DNA of 64,000 nucleotides from Inia geoffrensis (taxonomy: Eukaryota; Chordata; Mammalia; Artiodactyla; Iniidae). Of this stretch, positions 24,010 through 35,850 are shown one piece after another. The position numbers and the translations under genes are program-made. Below the pieces are notes generated by a model. That model was not told where the DNA came from and ran no database searches. It was given only the letters and a program-made list of their open reading frames with translations. The stretch spans positions 63,071,092-63,135,091 of the forward strand of contig CM070905.1 in assembly GCA_036417435.1 (NCBI GenBank). Reading direction: 5' to 3'. Within the stretch, counting starts at the first letter, position 1; each line of letters starts with the position of its first letter.

Positions 24010-24205
24010 GGAACTCTGTGTCAGAGTCCTAACATTCAAATTCCAGCTCTTCCATTTATTTGCTGTAAAATTGGGTATGTTACTTAGTATCTTGGTAAGT
24101 TTTTTCATCTCTAAAATGGGATTAAGAATACTTAATTCAAAATGCTTAAGATGTCGTATGTAATGCCCTGGCATACAACAACTATTTAATAAATAATTGT
24201 TCTAT
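24010..24205 (+). mobile_element. MIR SINE, sense
   Basis: Sense MIR blocks 'gtcagagtcctaacattcaa', 'attccagctcttccatttat', 'ttacttagtatcttgg', 'tcatctctaaaatgggatta' and 'acttaattcaaaatgct' appear in order, followed by 'ggcatacaacaactatttaa'. Confidence 0.85.
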
Positions 24206-24309
24206 CAGTCCCCTTCTATTTAGAGACAAGAATTGATATACAGTATACTCTCTGTCTTTTCCCAATTACAATTTCCTGGCATTCCTTGCTCCTTTCCTAA
24301 AGTTTAAGA

Positions 24310-24640
24310 TTCATTCATTCAGCAATCAGGTAATGAGCATTTACAGTGTGCCAGGAACTGGGCCAGGTCCTGAGATTTTAGAGATAGAGGACACAGCCTC
24401 TGCTTCTGCGTTGGTCACTGATCACTGCAGAATTAATGGAAAACTTCAATTCAGTGTGATGAGTACAGGATGCTAAGGGAACAGCTAGGACAGGTGGAGT
24501 ATTGGGTTATCTGTAGAGCCTCCTACAGTATGAGTATGGGTTAACCAAGTAAAGGAAGGTTATGGTAATGGTATATTTCCCGAAAAGGGTAACATATACA
24601 AAGATATGAAGGTCTTGTGTAGACAACCATGGATCTCTTT
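24310..24640 (-). mobile_element. L2 3' region, antisense
   Basis: Starting at 'ttcattcattcagcaatcag', the reverse of the L2 terminus is followed by 'gagcatttacagtgtgccag', 'gggccaggtcctgagatttt' and a damaged 'cctctgcttctg' block. Past 24450 the resemblance is weaker ('tgatgagtacaggatgctaa'). Confidence 0.7.
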
Positions 24641-27600
24641 CAGGTATTGTAAAGGCCAGTTGTAAGTTTTAAATGGCTTCCAATAAATTAGTCAATTCAA
24701 CCCTAGTCAAAGACACACTTTTCCATTTAGTCTCTCTTTTGTCACTCATTGCCTCCCACACTTGCTTCCATTCACAACTAATTCTCAGAAGTTTTCTATG
24801 CTGCTTGGCCATGTGTAAACTATCCAAGCTGTAGGCTAAGATCTAGAATTGCAGGCACATTCTTAGATGTTTTTCTAAACAATTTAACTATTGTGGTCAG
24901 TGCCACAGATGTCTTAGTTTAAAAAATGTAAAGTTTTATGAGGTATTAACATTTCAAAAGAGTTGCTACTATAGTTTATAGACAGCCTTAAAAAAAGAGT
25001 ATTATAGATTGAATAACCAGAAGGAATTATGCCTTCCTATTCTTAAGATGTGTGTTATCCTAGGCACCTATTATGTGCTGTAATGGAACTAGCTTAAAAA
25101 CACTGTTTAAGTTTTGTTCAAGGTATTCTTTCAGAGCAAAGGATAGAGTTCTGGAGCTCTGTACCTTAGTTGGGTTGTGTGAGCTAAAGTGAGCAGCAAA
25201 AAACTGAAGTCATTTGCATAATGATCCTCCTGAGAGCGCCAAATCAGTCCTTACCTATAAAATTGTGATTTTTATTTTAGTAAGGAAAAAAATGTTAGAA
25301 AAGACCTTTTGGATAAAAAGGTCCTTTTGTTTGTATATTATTGGTATACATTTCTTTAAAGTATTGCTTTGCTTAGCAAAGTCTAAGTACAGGGAAATAC
25401 ATGGATAATGTAGAGAAAATTCTGAATATATACATTTACATTACTAGAAAAGAAAAGAAGTGATAGCCCATGACTCAATATTTCAAGGGTTGCTTATTGA
25501 TTTATATAGAGCTTGGCTGTATCTGTATAATTCCCAGTGTTTATGACATATTGGTTAATTGCTTAAATGGGTAAAATATTTATTTAAATAAATCTGATAC
25601 TTCATGATATGGGAATTTAAGGCCAGAAGAAAACTTAGGGATGAGACCTGTAGTGTTATACACAATATATATTGTTTCAAATATTATTATTTATCAAGAA
25701 CTAGAAAAAGCCAACTATAGTCATTAAGGGGGAAAAAAGATTCTGAATCAAATGTAAATTTACTTGTCATTCTAAAGTATATGAGCCAGTGCAGAAAAAC
25801 TAACCCTGTTTATTTATATTCTTGAGCAAATATTGGATGTCTGTATTTTGTTCATTTCAAGAACCTCATTTAAGTTGTAGTCCCTGAATTAGCGCTACAG
25901 GTTAAAACATAGCCATCTGTGGTGTCCTGTCTGAGAGATCAGAGTTCTCTTGACAATAGAGAGCAGCAGGTTTATAGATGTACTTTATTCTTCCTAATCT
26001 GGTATTGAGACCTAAAGAAACTAAGAGAACAATTATGAAGGGCAATTTTTGCAGAAATCCCCCTTGCTACATTTAACCAGATTGATAACAGCAGAATTTC
26101 CTAAAGTTATGATGTAAGAATTCTTGATTCTTTAGTGAGTATGTGTATCAGTTGGATTCCATTTAAGTAGAAAGTTATTGGAGTATGCATATAGAAACTG
26201 TATAGATTTTTAACGGAAAGATATTTAGAAGTTCATTTAAGAAATGACAGACCAGAGAAAGTGCTAATTTGTTAATAGGAACAGTAGGAATTAAATAAAT
26301 TATTTGCTAAGACATTTACAGGGAAAATCAGGGGACAGATGCCAGCAACAGACTTGAAGTTCCCTAGAGAGGAAAAGAACTATGATAGCACAAAACCAGA
26401 TGATCAAGGTATTAGAATGTGAAATCTGACAAAAACTCCAAGCCATATGGAGCCCATCTCATAATTGTGAAATGGAAAAGGGAAGAGATGAACCTTTCTC
26501 CCCATCCTTGGTTTCCAAAGAAACAAGACCTCAAATTTAAAGTAAACTCAAATATATTTAATTTAGAACAAGAAAACCAAAGATAGATTTAGCTATGAAA
26601 ATGAGATTTTTTTATTGATAATAAAACCATGCATTTCCAGACTATAAATTAATCAAGGCTTATTTGAAGCTTATTCATATAAAGCTTACTCATATAAAAA
26701 GAATTTGGAAAATGTGCACTCAATTCAACATATTATGTAATCAGTGTGATTAGATTATGGTGCCATACAGTTGGCCAAGGAATTAGTGTGTAATAGATAT
26801 AGAATGAGTTAAAGTGTGAAGGAGCTGGAGGAAATTTCTAAGATAATCTGTTGAACAAGAGGAAGAAATTCATCCTTGTTTCAAGCACTTTCTAAAGAAA
26901 GTGATTTCCTAAGTTTCTTAGATTTCTAGTACTATTATTTAGTAGCCCAGGTGTCAAAGGACTCACCAGGTTTATGGGTACAAAAGAAGGTTATGCTGGC
27001 AGTCCGAAGGCTCAGTATACCCCATCACTTGGTGCTCAGTCTAACTGCCAATATATAAGTTTACATCTCTCCCCCGAGTAGGGATATTTTTCCATTTCTT
27101 GTTTTCTGCCTAGGACCTTGGACTTTGCCCTTTTGCCTCTCTGACGTACCACCCTCAATTCCAGAACATCTCTGGAAGTCTGTGGGAGTTTCTCATACAC
27201 AGTTTCTGCACCTACAGTATAGGTTTTCTCCAGTTACATTTTAACTTTCTCTGGTTGTTGTTTCCTGAAGCCTGCATTGGCGATGCTTGCACCAATGGGC
27301 AGCACTGCTAGTGTTCAGGAGCAACCACCTCCTCTGGATCCCATCTCTTACTGCTCTCACTCCACTGTTCTCAGCCAAATCATAGACTCCCAATAGATCC
27401 TGTGGGGCCTCCTGCTGGATAATGGGTCATCTTGTACTGACTGCTGCTTCTGCAATTTGCAACTTCAGGCTGTCACCATTGCCTCCAGGTTGGTGGTCTG
27501 GACGTGAACTACTCATAATAAATAAATGATTTTCTCTTATTGTTGTAATTTTGCTTATTTAAAGTGGTCCCATAGCAGAATTGCTTGGGACTCTAGCACT

Positions 27601-28329
27601 AACATCTGTTTTATTCTCAGCCCTTTCCTCTCTTTATTTTTATTCACCTTCCTAGGTTTATCTTTGCTTTACTTAACTTACCACGATATTTCAGTGTTCC
27701 CTAACATTTTTAGAAATATTTACATTTAAATGTAATTCACTGCAATTTTTGGCTTGGTGGACTAGACAAATATATTCTCAAGGTACCAAGGTACTAGAAA
27801 CCTTTATGAAATAGGACCTGCATTTTATTTATGTATGTCTTACATATTGGCCAGGATTTTATCTTAATCAGTTTAATATGTTTAATTGATAAATTATCAG
27901 GTAAAGTAAAGAAGGGGTACTCCAGTCACAGAAGAATTGTTCAAATCTTATTTTCAGTTTTCTCTCTTAATTTGTGTTTGTCATAAACTAATTTTTGTTA
28001 TTATTTTTGGTATGAGTTGAAAGTGCTTTGGTTAAGATTAATATATATTTGATCAGATGTGTCTGAATTGGGTGAAGGATTGTTTTTTTGGTGGACATAT
28101 CACCCAGGTCTATTTGTTTCATCCTTTTCATTAAGATTTAATCTAAATCAGATGTTTGAAAATTTATTCTTTCTTCAGAGATGGGGTTGTATTCATTCAT
28201 GGTGTGGTTACTACCACCAACATGAGAAACCTTTCATTCAGTGCCACTTGTGGGTTTGCCTGTCTTGGTAACTGTACAAAAGAAGTTAAATTCATTTCAA
28301 ATATTTTGTGCATAAGGTGTTATAACAAG
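24641..28329. other. Non-coding, largely unrecognised
   Basis: About 3.7 kb without a confidently named repeat or gene. The piece at 27100-27520 is more GC-balanced and could be an old LTR or unique DNA. Frames at 25214-25408 and 27526-27729 show no domain. Most of it appears single-copy. Confidence 0.4.
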
Positions 28330-28870
28330 CCTTGGGGATATGACGATGCATTAAAGGTGGTAATGGTGCACTGGTGATGAAGGGAGGAGAGAGAGTGTTT
28401 GTTTCAGATGGAAGAAATAGCAAGTGCAGAAAGCATAGAGTGTGGAAAATGCAGGGCCTGTGTGACATCAGATGAACAGTTAGCCGCAGCTAAAGTTATG
28501 AAGGTCGGGGGTCTGTCCCTTCAAGCCATACACTTTAAGATTGCAGATTTCAATGAGCAAAACAAATCTCATGGCTTATAGATTATTTCCCCAAGTGATT
28601 CAAGAATAAATGCTAGGTAGCATACACACATGCTCAGGTAAAATGCATTTGATGACAGGGAAGCATCTGCAAACAAAATGAAAACAAAATATGTTCCTGG
28701 TAGAATTAGGAAGATGGTGTAGATATGTTTCAGAAAATGAAGTACTTTGTCAAGAGACTTGGTAGTGACTGAGGAAAACTGTAGAATCATCATGCAATAA
28801 TCAAAGGAGAGAATCCTCATAATACAAGAGATCATTGTAAGAGTTATTGATATGAAGTTAACACCTGGAG
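28330..28870 (-). mobile_element. Possible L2 body fragment, antisense
   Basis: The block at 28400-28460 ('gaaatagcaagtgcagaaag') and the one at 28790-28830 ('catgcaataatcaaaggaga') sit in the order of antisense L2 ('ggaacagcaagtgcaaagg', then 'attgcagtaatccaggcgag'). Divergence is high and the assignment could be wrong. Confidence 0.35.
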
Positions 28871-29089
28871 CTGCCACTGCTAATGAGGTAGCTTCAGTTG
28901 AAAGCACCTGCTATCAGCATCTTTTATAAGAAAAGAAGTGCTAAAACAGCTCCCTCATAATCCAGAAGGGAAATTTCTATTAACAGAATGTTAGTGCTAG
29001 AAAAGGATTGCTGTGATCCGAAGCTATCAGAAACCTTCTGAATACTTCAAGTAGGACAGAATAGAGAATAAAGAGAATATCTAATTCGA

Positions 29090-29215
29090 TCCCTTATTTT
29101 ATAGATGAGCAAGCTGAGGTTCAGAGAGGTAAAGTGGTTTGCTCAAAGTCAGACAGCTGGTTAGTAACAGAGCTGGTACTAGTGTCCAGTACTCTCCTCA
29201 TGGATTTTGCTACCC
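29090..29215 (-). mobile_element. MIR SINE fragment, antisense
   Basis: The core 'ttatagatgagcaagctgag', 'gttcagagaggtaaagtggt', 'ttgctcaaagtcagacagct' and 'agtaacagagctggtact' is a clear antisense MIR with an intact central domain. Confidence 0.85.
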
Positions 29216-29239
29216 CTGTCCATTTCCTTTATATCGGTT

Positions 29240-30305
29240 AAAGAAAAGCTTTTTCCATACTCAACACTTTTGACACCAAATGTGTAGGTTTTTCACACAT
29301 TGAAATTCTCACACTAACTACCTGGAGTTAGTGAAGACTGCATTGCTCAGGGTTCAGTCCTTCAAGACTGCGCCTTGAACATCTCAAGCCCAGGAACATC
29401 TCAAGCCCCACTTCAGATGCCAGCCACACTCCCCAGGATTGTCACCTGTACTTCTGATCAACAGAAAATGAGTTGGGATTCCCACAGTCCCCTCCTTAGG
29501 TTCAATTATTTGCTAGAATGGTTGACAGAACTGAGGAAAGTGCTTTACTTACTATGACCAGTTTTACTAAAAAGGATATAACTCAGGAACTGCCAAATGA
29601 AAGGGAAGCATAAGACAAGGAGTGGGGAAGGGCTGCTGAGCTTCCATGACCTCTCCCAGCACCTCCGTGTGTTTAACAGCCTGATAGCTTTCCCAACCCC
29701 TTCATATGAAGTTTTTATGGAGATTCCATTACACAAGAATAATCTATTAAATCATTGACCATTGGTGATTGAACTCTGTCTCTAACCCCTCTTTCCTCCT
29801 GGGAGGTCTGGGAGGTGGAGCTGAAAGTTCTAACCCTGGAAGCACATGCACATTGTTGGCTTTTCTGGTAATCAGCTCCCATCCTCCAGGAGTCACTTCC
29901 TTAACATAAACTCAAGTACCATTAATAAGGACTTGCTGTAAATAATAAAAGATACCACTAACCTTCTATCACTCAGGAAATTCTAAGGGTCTTAGAAGCT
30001 CTGTGGCAGTAATCTGGACAAAAAACCAAATATTAATTTATTGTATTACATAAGGAGCTCTGTGCCAGGAACCAGGGATGAAGAAGAAATATAGCCAGCC
30101 CTCCGTATCTGCAGATTCCACATTCTTGAATTGTGTACTATGATTAAGGTTGGCAGTGTTGAAGCCCCAGGTGCGGAACCTGAGGAGGCTGGGCTGACAG
30201 TGGGACTTGAGCATCCTCAGATTTTGGAATCTTCAATGGGTCCTGGAACCAGTCCCCCTTGAATACCGAGGGACACTGTACATATATTTTTATTATATCA
30301 CATAT
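29240..30305. mobile_element. Long terminal repeat-like relic with duplicated end and MITE insert
   Basis: The text from 'tactcaacacttttgacacc' through 'tgagttgggattcccacagt', 'gacagaactgaggaaagtgc', 'ggagattccattacacaaga', 'cattggtgattgaactctgt' and 'atcactcaggaaattctaag' is familiar from an ancient mammalian endogenous retroviral LTR, probably ERVL class; I do not recall the family or its sense strand. A roughly 58-base stretch is tandemly duplicated at its right end (29995-30052 and 30054-30304), the second copy being split by a Tigger-type MITE. No gene lies in it. Confidence 0.55.
30094..30278. mobile_element. Tigger-type nonautonomous DNA transposon (MITE)
   Basis: The ends read 'cagccctccgtatctgcaga' and '...ttgaataccgagggacactg', and the interior includes 'gggacttgagcatcctcaga' and 'tcctggaaccagtccccctt', the wording of TcMar-Tigger MITEs. 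TA dinucleotides flank it at 30092-30093 and 30279-30280, as mariner-superfamily insertion requires. It sits in the LTR-like relic, so it arrived later. Orientation relative to consensus was not set. Confidence 0.8.
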
Positions 30306-30319
30306 TAGGTAGTTAAATA

Positions 30320-30425
30320 AATAGATATTTGTGAGAGAATTAAGTGGCCTTTCGAAGTCACTTAGTTTCAGAGCTATACTAATAATAAAAAGCAGCCCTT
30401 TTACTTTTAGCTTTGAGATCTTTCT
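30320..30425 (-). mobile_element. Possible MIR fragment, antisense
   Basis: The order 'agagaattaagtggcctttc', 'gaagtcacttagtttcagag' recalls the antisense MIR core. It is short and decayed, and lies just left of Tigger1. Confidence 0.45.
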
Positions 30426-30456
30426 ATCACATCATATCACCATTCGTGAATAAGTA

Positions 30457-32822
30457 TAGGTATAAATCAGAGATATTGCAGGTTTGGTTCCAGATCACTG
30501 CAATAAAGTGAATATCTCAATAAAGTGAGTCACATGAAATGTTTGGTTTTCCACTGCATATAAAAGTTGAGTTTAAACTATACTATGGTCTGTTAAGTGT
30601 GCAATAACATATGTCTAAAAAAAACAGTGTACATACCTTAACTAAAAAGTATTTAATTGCTAAAAAATTTTAATCATCATCTGAGCCTTCAGTGAGTTAT
30701 CATCTTTTTGCTGGTGGAGGGTCTCGCATTGCTGTTGATGCTGCTGACTGATCAAGGTGGTGGTTGCTGAATTTTAGGGTGGCTGTGACGATTTCTTAAA
30801 ACAAGACAATAATGAGTTTGATGCATTGATTGACTCTTCCTTTCACGAACGATTTCTCTGTAGCATGCATTGCTGTTTGATAGCATCTACCCACAGTAGA
30901 ACTTCTTTCAAATTTGAAGTCAGTCCTCTCAAACCCTGCTTCTGCTTTAGTTTATGTACTATTCTAAATCCTTTGTTGCCATTTTAATAATCTTCACAGC
31001 ATCTTCACCAGGACTAGATTCTATCTCAAGAAACCATTCTCTTTGCTCATCCATAAGAATCAACTCCATAGCCTTTCAATTTTATTATGAGATTGAAGCA
31101 ATTCAGTCACATCTTCAGGCTCCACTTCTAATTCTAGTTCTCTTGCTATTTCTGCCACATCTGCAGTTATTATCTCCACTGAAGTCTTGAACCCCTCAAA
31201 GTCATCCATGGAATCAACTTCTTCTAAACTCCTGTTAATGGTCATATTTTGATCTCTTTTCATGAATCCTGGATGTTCTTAATGGCATCTAGAATGGTGA
31301 ATCCTTTCCAGAAGGTTATTAATTTACTTTGCCCAGATCTATCAGAAGAATCACTATCTATGGCAGCTACAGCCTTACCAAATATATTTCTTAGATAATA
31401 AGACTTGAAAGTCCAAATTACTCCTTGATCCATGAGCTGCAGAATGGATGTTGTATTTGCAGGCATGAAAACAACATTAATCTTATTGTGCATCTCCATC
31501 AGAGCTCGTGGGTGACCAGGTGCATTGTCAATGGGCAGTAATATTTTGAAAGAAATATTTTTTTCTGAGCAGTAGGTCTCAACAGTGGGCTTAATATATC
31601 CAGTAAACAATGTTGTAAACAGATGTGCTGTCATCCAGGCTTTGTTTTTCCATGTATAGGGGAGGAAGTGTAGATTTAGCATAATTCTTAAGGGCCCTAG
31701 GACTTTCAGAATGGTAAATGAGCAATGGCTTCAACTTAAAGTCAGCAGCTGTATTAGCCCCTAACAAGAGAGTCAGCCTGTCTTTTGAAGCTTTAAAGGC
31801 AGGCATTGACTTCTCCTCTCTAGCTATGAAAGTCCTAGATTACATCTTCTTTCAACATCTGCATTGAAAGCCTGTTGTTTACAGTAGCCACCTTCATTCA
31901 TTATCTTAGCTAGATCTTCTGTATAATTTTTTGTAGCCTCTGCATTTGCACTTGCTGCTTCATCTTGTACATTTATGTTCGAGATGATTTCTTCCTTCAA
32001 CAGCTTGAACCAACCTTTGCTAACTTAAAACTTTTCTTCTGCAGATTCCTCATGTCTCTCAGCTTTCATACAATTGAAGAGGGTTAGGGCCTTGCTCTGG
32101 ACTAGGCTTTGGCTTAAAGGAACATTGTGACTGGTTTCATCTTCTAACCAGACTACTAAAAAACATTCTCCATATCAGCAGTAAAGTTGTTTTGCTTTCT
32201 TATTATTCGTGTGTTCACTGGAGTTGCACTTTTAATGTCCCTCAAGAACTTTTCCTTTGCACTCACATCTTTGGCACAAGAGGTCCAGCTTTTGCCCTAT
32301 CTTAGTTTTTGACATGCCTTCCTGGCTAAGATTAGTCACTTTTAACTTTTGATTTAAAGAGAGACATGTGACTCTTCCTCTCACTTGAACACTTAGAGGC
32401 TATTGGAGGGTTATTCATTGGCCTAATTTCAATATTGTTGTGTCTCAGGGACTAGGGAGGCCCAAGGACAGGGAGAGAGACTGGGGAATGGCCAGGCAGT
32501 GGAGCAGTCAGAACACACACAACATTTATTAATTAAGTTCACCATCTTGCATGGGCATGGTTCGTGGCGCCCCAAAACAATTACAATAGTAACGTCAAAG
32601 ATCACTGATCAGAGGTCACCATAACAGAAATAATAATAATGAGAAAGTTTGAAATATGAGAATTTCCAAAATGTGACAGAGTCGTGAAGTGAGCAAATGT
32701 TGTTGGAAAAATTGTGCCAAAAGACTTGCTCAGTGCAAGGTTGCCACAAACCTTCAATTTGTAAAAAACCCAGTTTCTGCAAAGTGCAATAAAGCAAAGC
32801 ATAATAAAATGAGGTACTCCTG
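30457..32822 (-). mobile_element. Nearly full-length Tigger1 DNA transposon
   Basis: This 2.37-kb element is flanked by TA at 30455-30456 and 32823-32824, as for TcMar insertions. Its right terminus reads 'ataaaatgaggtactcctg', and 'tgcaggtttggttccagatc' opens the body just inside the left end. A decayed transposase reading frame runs on the minus strand in pieces. The largest, 31260-31682, contains '[11 protein letters not shown]', the second-aspartate region of the DDE/D catalytic domain, and the frame at 31591-31806 overlaps its start. The frame at 31060-31263 continues toward the C-terminus. Length is close to the roughly 2.4-kb family consensus as I recall it. Stops and frameshifts make it dead. 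The family was active early in placental history, so it is fixed. Confidence 0.96.
31060..31806 (-). pseudogene. Tigger1 transposase remnants
   Basis: Three minus-strand open pieces (31591-31806, 31260-31682, 31060-31263) carry the middle and C-terminal parts of a pogo/Tigger-type transposase. The DDE region lies at 31500-31530 on the plus-strand scale. The pieces lie in different frames, so at least two indels separate them, and the protein cannot be made. The N-terminal DNA-binding part should lie at roughly 31850-32400 on the same strand, where further stops occur. Confidence 0.9.
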
Positions 32823-33233
32823 TACTTATTTTCTAATCAAGGTGATATACAATGCAGAAATACTAAATTTCAACTGGAATTGATTTATGTTTTTTTCCAG
32901 TGAAAGTTAAGTAATATTTTGAGACAATTTTACCACTAATGCAATTTCTTTAGCTTCCCAGAGACCCAAGGGACCTCATATTTATTATAATACATATGTA
33001 AGATATATGCTTTAATATGTAATTTAATAAAACTGCTCAGAGTGGGGAAAGCTCATTAGGTCAGACAGTGCCACTGTCCTAACCTCTACTGGATCAGCAG
33101 ACCATGGGTATCCATGACTAGATAGTAAGGTCACAGGTCTTCTGGGAGAGATATGGCTTGTGGAGGGCAATTACATGAGGAGAGGCATTTCTTCAGTGTG
33201 AACTACCAAGTCTAACGATTTTGATTTCATAAT
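32823..33233. other. Non-coding, nothing recognised
   Basis: Short AT-rich spacer between Tigger1 and the L1 insertion; no feature seen. Confidence 0.4.
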
Positions 33234-33247
33234 ATAAAATGTATGGA

Positions 33248-33939
33248 TGACCCGGCAATCCCACTGCTGGGCATATACCCTGAGAAAACCATAATTCAAA
33301 AAGAGTCATGCACCACAATTTTCACTGCAGCTCTATTTACAAAAGCCAGGACATGGAAGCAACCTAAGTGTCCATCCACAGATGAATGGATAAAGAAGAT
33401 GTGGCACATATATACAACAGAATAATACTCAGCCATAAAAAGAAATGAAATTGAGTTATTTGTAGTGAGGTGGATGGACCTAGAGTCTGTCATAGAGTGA
33501 AGTAAGTCAGAAAGAGAAAAATAAATACCATATGGTAACACATATATATGGAATCTTAAAAAAAAAAAAAAAAAAAAAAGTGGTTCTGAAGAACTAGGGG
33601 CAGGACAGGAATCAAGATGCAGATGTAGAAAATGGACTTGAGGACACAGGGAAGGGGAAGGGTAAGCTGGGATGAAGTGAGAGAGTGGCATGGACATATG
33701 TACACTACCAAATGTAATATAGATAGCTAGGGGAAAGCAGCTGCATAGCACAGGGAGATCAGCTCAGTGCTTTGTGACCACCTAGAGGGGTGGGGTAGGG
33801 AGGGTGGGAGGGAGATGCAAGAGGGAGGAGATATGGGGATATATGTATATGTATAGCTGATTCACTTTGTTACACAGCAGAAACTAACACACCACTGTGA
33901 AGAAATTATACTCCAATAAAGATGTTAAAAAATAAATAA
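33248..33939 (+). mobile_element. 5'-truncated L1, sense, with ORF2 end and 3' UTR
   Basis: An exact 14-bp duplication, ataaaatgtatgga, occurs at 33234-33247 and 33940-33953. The insert starts in the ORF2 C-terminus: the frame at 33243-33425 reads 'DDPAIPLLGIYPEKTIIQ' and runs to a stop at 33425. The 3' UTR holds an A20 tract at 33559-33578 and ends in 'ctccaataaagatgttaaaa' and an A-rich tail. This is the least decayed L1 in the window, and the perfect duplication suggests it is relatively young. It cannot move by itself. Confidence 0.96.
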
Positions 33940-33953
33940 ATAAAATGTATGGA

Positions 33954-34499
33954 AACATGCAGTCTTAATTTTTTTTTTTTACTACATTAAGAATTTTATA
34001 ATTGTTATTAAAGGGAAGTCACAATCCTTGAGAAACATTAGTACCGTGTCAGGCTGGACCCTAGAAGGTTTGGAGATATCGCCTGTGTAGCCCACTTTTG
34101 CTAAGTCTCCCTCTACTATGGGAGCTTGAGGGGAGAGGCAGGAGAGGAAAGAAACGGGAGAAGAGTAGAAGTGATGGGTGAGCAGGCCAGCAAAGAGCGG
34201 TCTGGAGGAGTCCTGAGGGTAGAGGTGGTATACCTGGGTGAGCCTGGCTCATTGAAAGGGCAAGCAAGGGCCAGAGCAAGTAATGACGATGGAATGTGGT
34301 TTCTCAGGGTCCTGGGGAGAGTCAAAGGCCAGAGTCTAATCCAAACACAGGGACATAAAAAAATCCCCTCGGATACTTTGGGTGAGGATGTGAGAATGAA
34401 TAGCTCCAAGCTAATGTGGCTGGTGCAAGAAGAGCAAAATCTGAGTGGGTATGCAGGTTGGAGGAGAATTCAGGAATTCAGACGTCTATAAGGGGCACA
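33954..34499. other. Non-coding, nothing recognised
   Basis: The 121-codon frame at 34126-34491 and its antisense partners are not supported by any domain. The stretch is somewhat richer in G and A than its neighbours. Confidence 0.4.
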
Positions 34500-34695
34500 G
34501 GTTTTTGGAGTAGTAATTCCCTAACCAAATTATGCATTAGAAGCTCCTTGGGATCAGATTCCCAGGGTAGTGGTTAAGAGATACATTCTGGCTTTGTAGG
34601 TCTTTGGTCCAGATCAGAAATATGTGTTTTCAAAAGCTATTCTAAAAGATTCTGATACACAACTGGATTTGGGGCACACTCCTCTGGAAATTCTT
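34500..34695. mobile_element. Possible hAT-Charlie MITE (MER5/MER20 type)
   Basis: The blocks 'attatgcattagaagctcct', 'tctaaaagattctgatacac' and 'ggggcacactcctctgg' recall the ends and middle of MER5/MER20-type elements. The similarity is modest and no 8-bp duplication was found. Confidence 0.4.
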
Positions 34696-35439
34696 TACAG
34701 TACAAACAAAATAATTCAATGATTGTATTTTAATGTTTAATGAAGTCTCTGGAATGATTACAAGAGATTACCTTCACTTTACCAAATTTCTTTGGTCTAT
34801 ATAAATATCATCAAAATAAAAGGCAAGACTTTCCTCTTCTACTCTTAGACCATTATAAACAAACAAACAAAAAACAAAACTATCACTTGCAATAAGCATA
34901 AGTGAGATCAACACACATATACAAAATTGAAAATAATCTCATGCCCTCAGTGCTTAGTGGAAATGAGTATACACTGAGTAGACTCTGGGCATGAATAAAT
35001 AGAAGTATTGACCAGTAGTCAGAAGAAATCACTGTAGCATTTTATAAAGGATGAGTGACACCTCTTCAGAAATGTAACACAAAATATGCCATTTAAAGGA
35101 ATGCACACACTATTAACCTTTTTATATTTCAAGTCATTAGAATGTGATGTTGAATATTCTCAGACATCAGAGAAGATGGACTTACCATGAGGCAGCTTGT
35201 TCCAGCAAAAAGAGCCCTTGATTTCACTTCAAGAAATCCAGGCACTACCCCTCACTCAGTTACTGACACAGAAAGGAACAGGGTTAAACCTCCAAAGTTT
35301 CCCAAGATCTAATATTCTATTTTATTTGTCATTGTAACTTAGAATTTATATTCCCTAAATCCTTAAAGCTCTTTTAATTAAAGAAAAAGAAAACTTGTTT
35401 TTTCTTAGGTCCCTAATCTATTTTCATTTTATATACCAT
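34696..35439. other. Non-coding, nothing recognised
   Basis: Unrecognised, except a short A-rich (AAAC)n-like tract at 34858-34880. Confidence 0.4.
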
Positions 35440-35850
35440 CCTAACTAGTCATTCATTCATTTAACACATATTTATTAACACAAATTATATTCAAGACATT
35501 GGGATATTTACTATGAAAGTCTATTCCCAAGGAATTTAGAGATTAGTAGAGAAAAATACAATGTCCAAAAAAGTAGAAACAATGTTAGAAAATGATGATT
35601 ATCATAAGAATTCAGACAAGAGATCTGTCTAAATCTGGTGTGATTCATATTTATGGAGATGGCAGGTGATTTGCATCCTGAAGTTCAGGTAGGATTTGGA
35701 GTTAGAAATTTGTTGGGGAACAGCATTTCAGGCACAGAGAGATGAAGGAACTGGATCATATTTAGAGAATAGTGAATAATTTAGCTTAGTGTGCAGGACA
35801 TGCGAAGGAGATCACTGGGAAATGAGCTGAAAAGATGGGTTGGATTTGTA
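35440..35850 (-). mobile_element. L2 3' region and body, antisense
   Basis: The L2 terminus in reverse ('cattcatttaacacatattt', 'attcaagacattgggatatt') is followed by a body with 'atttggagttagaaatttgt', 'cagcatttcaggcacagaga' and 'gaaggaactggatcatattt'. The order is right for antisense L2, with large divergence. Confidence 0.6.

Noticed and set aside
28059..28377. Two overlapping frames of 70-73 codons
   Set aside because: Low-complexity chance frames that partly overlap L2-like sequence.
31060..31806. Candidate cellular transposase-derived gene
   Set aside because: The frames are broken and sit inside a TA-flanked Tigger1 element, so they are remnants, not a domesticated gene.
34126..34491. 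121-codon plus-strand frame
   Set aside because: No domain and equally open antisense frames; no coding evidence.
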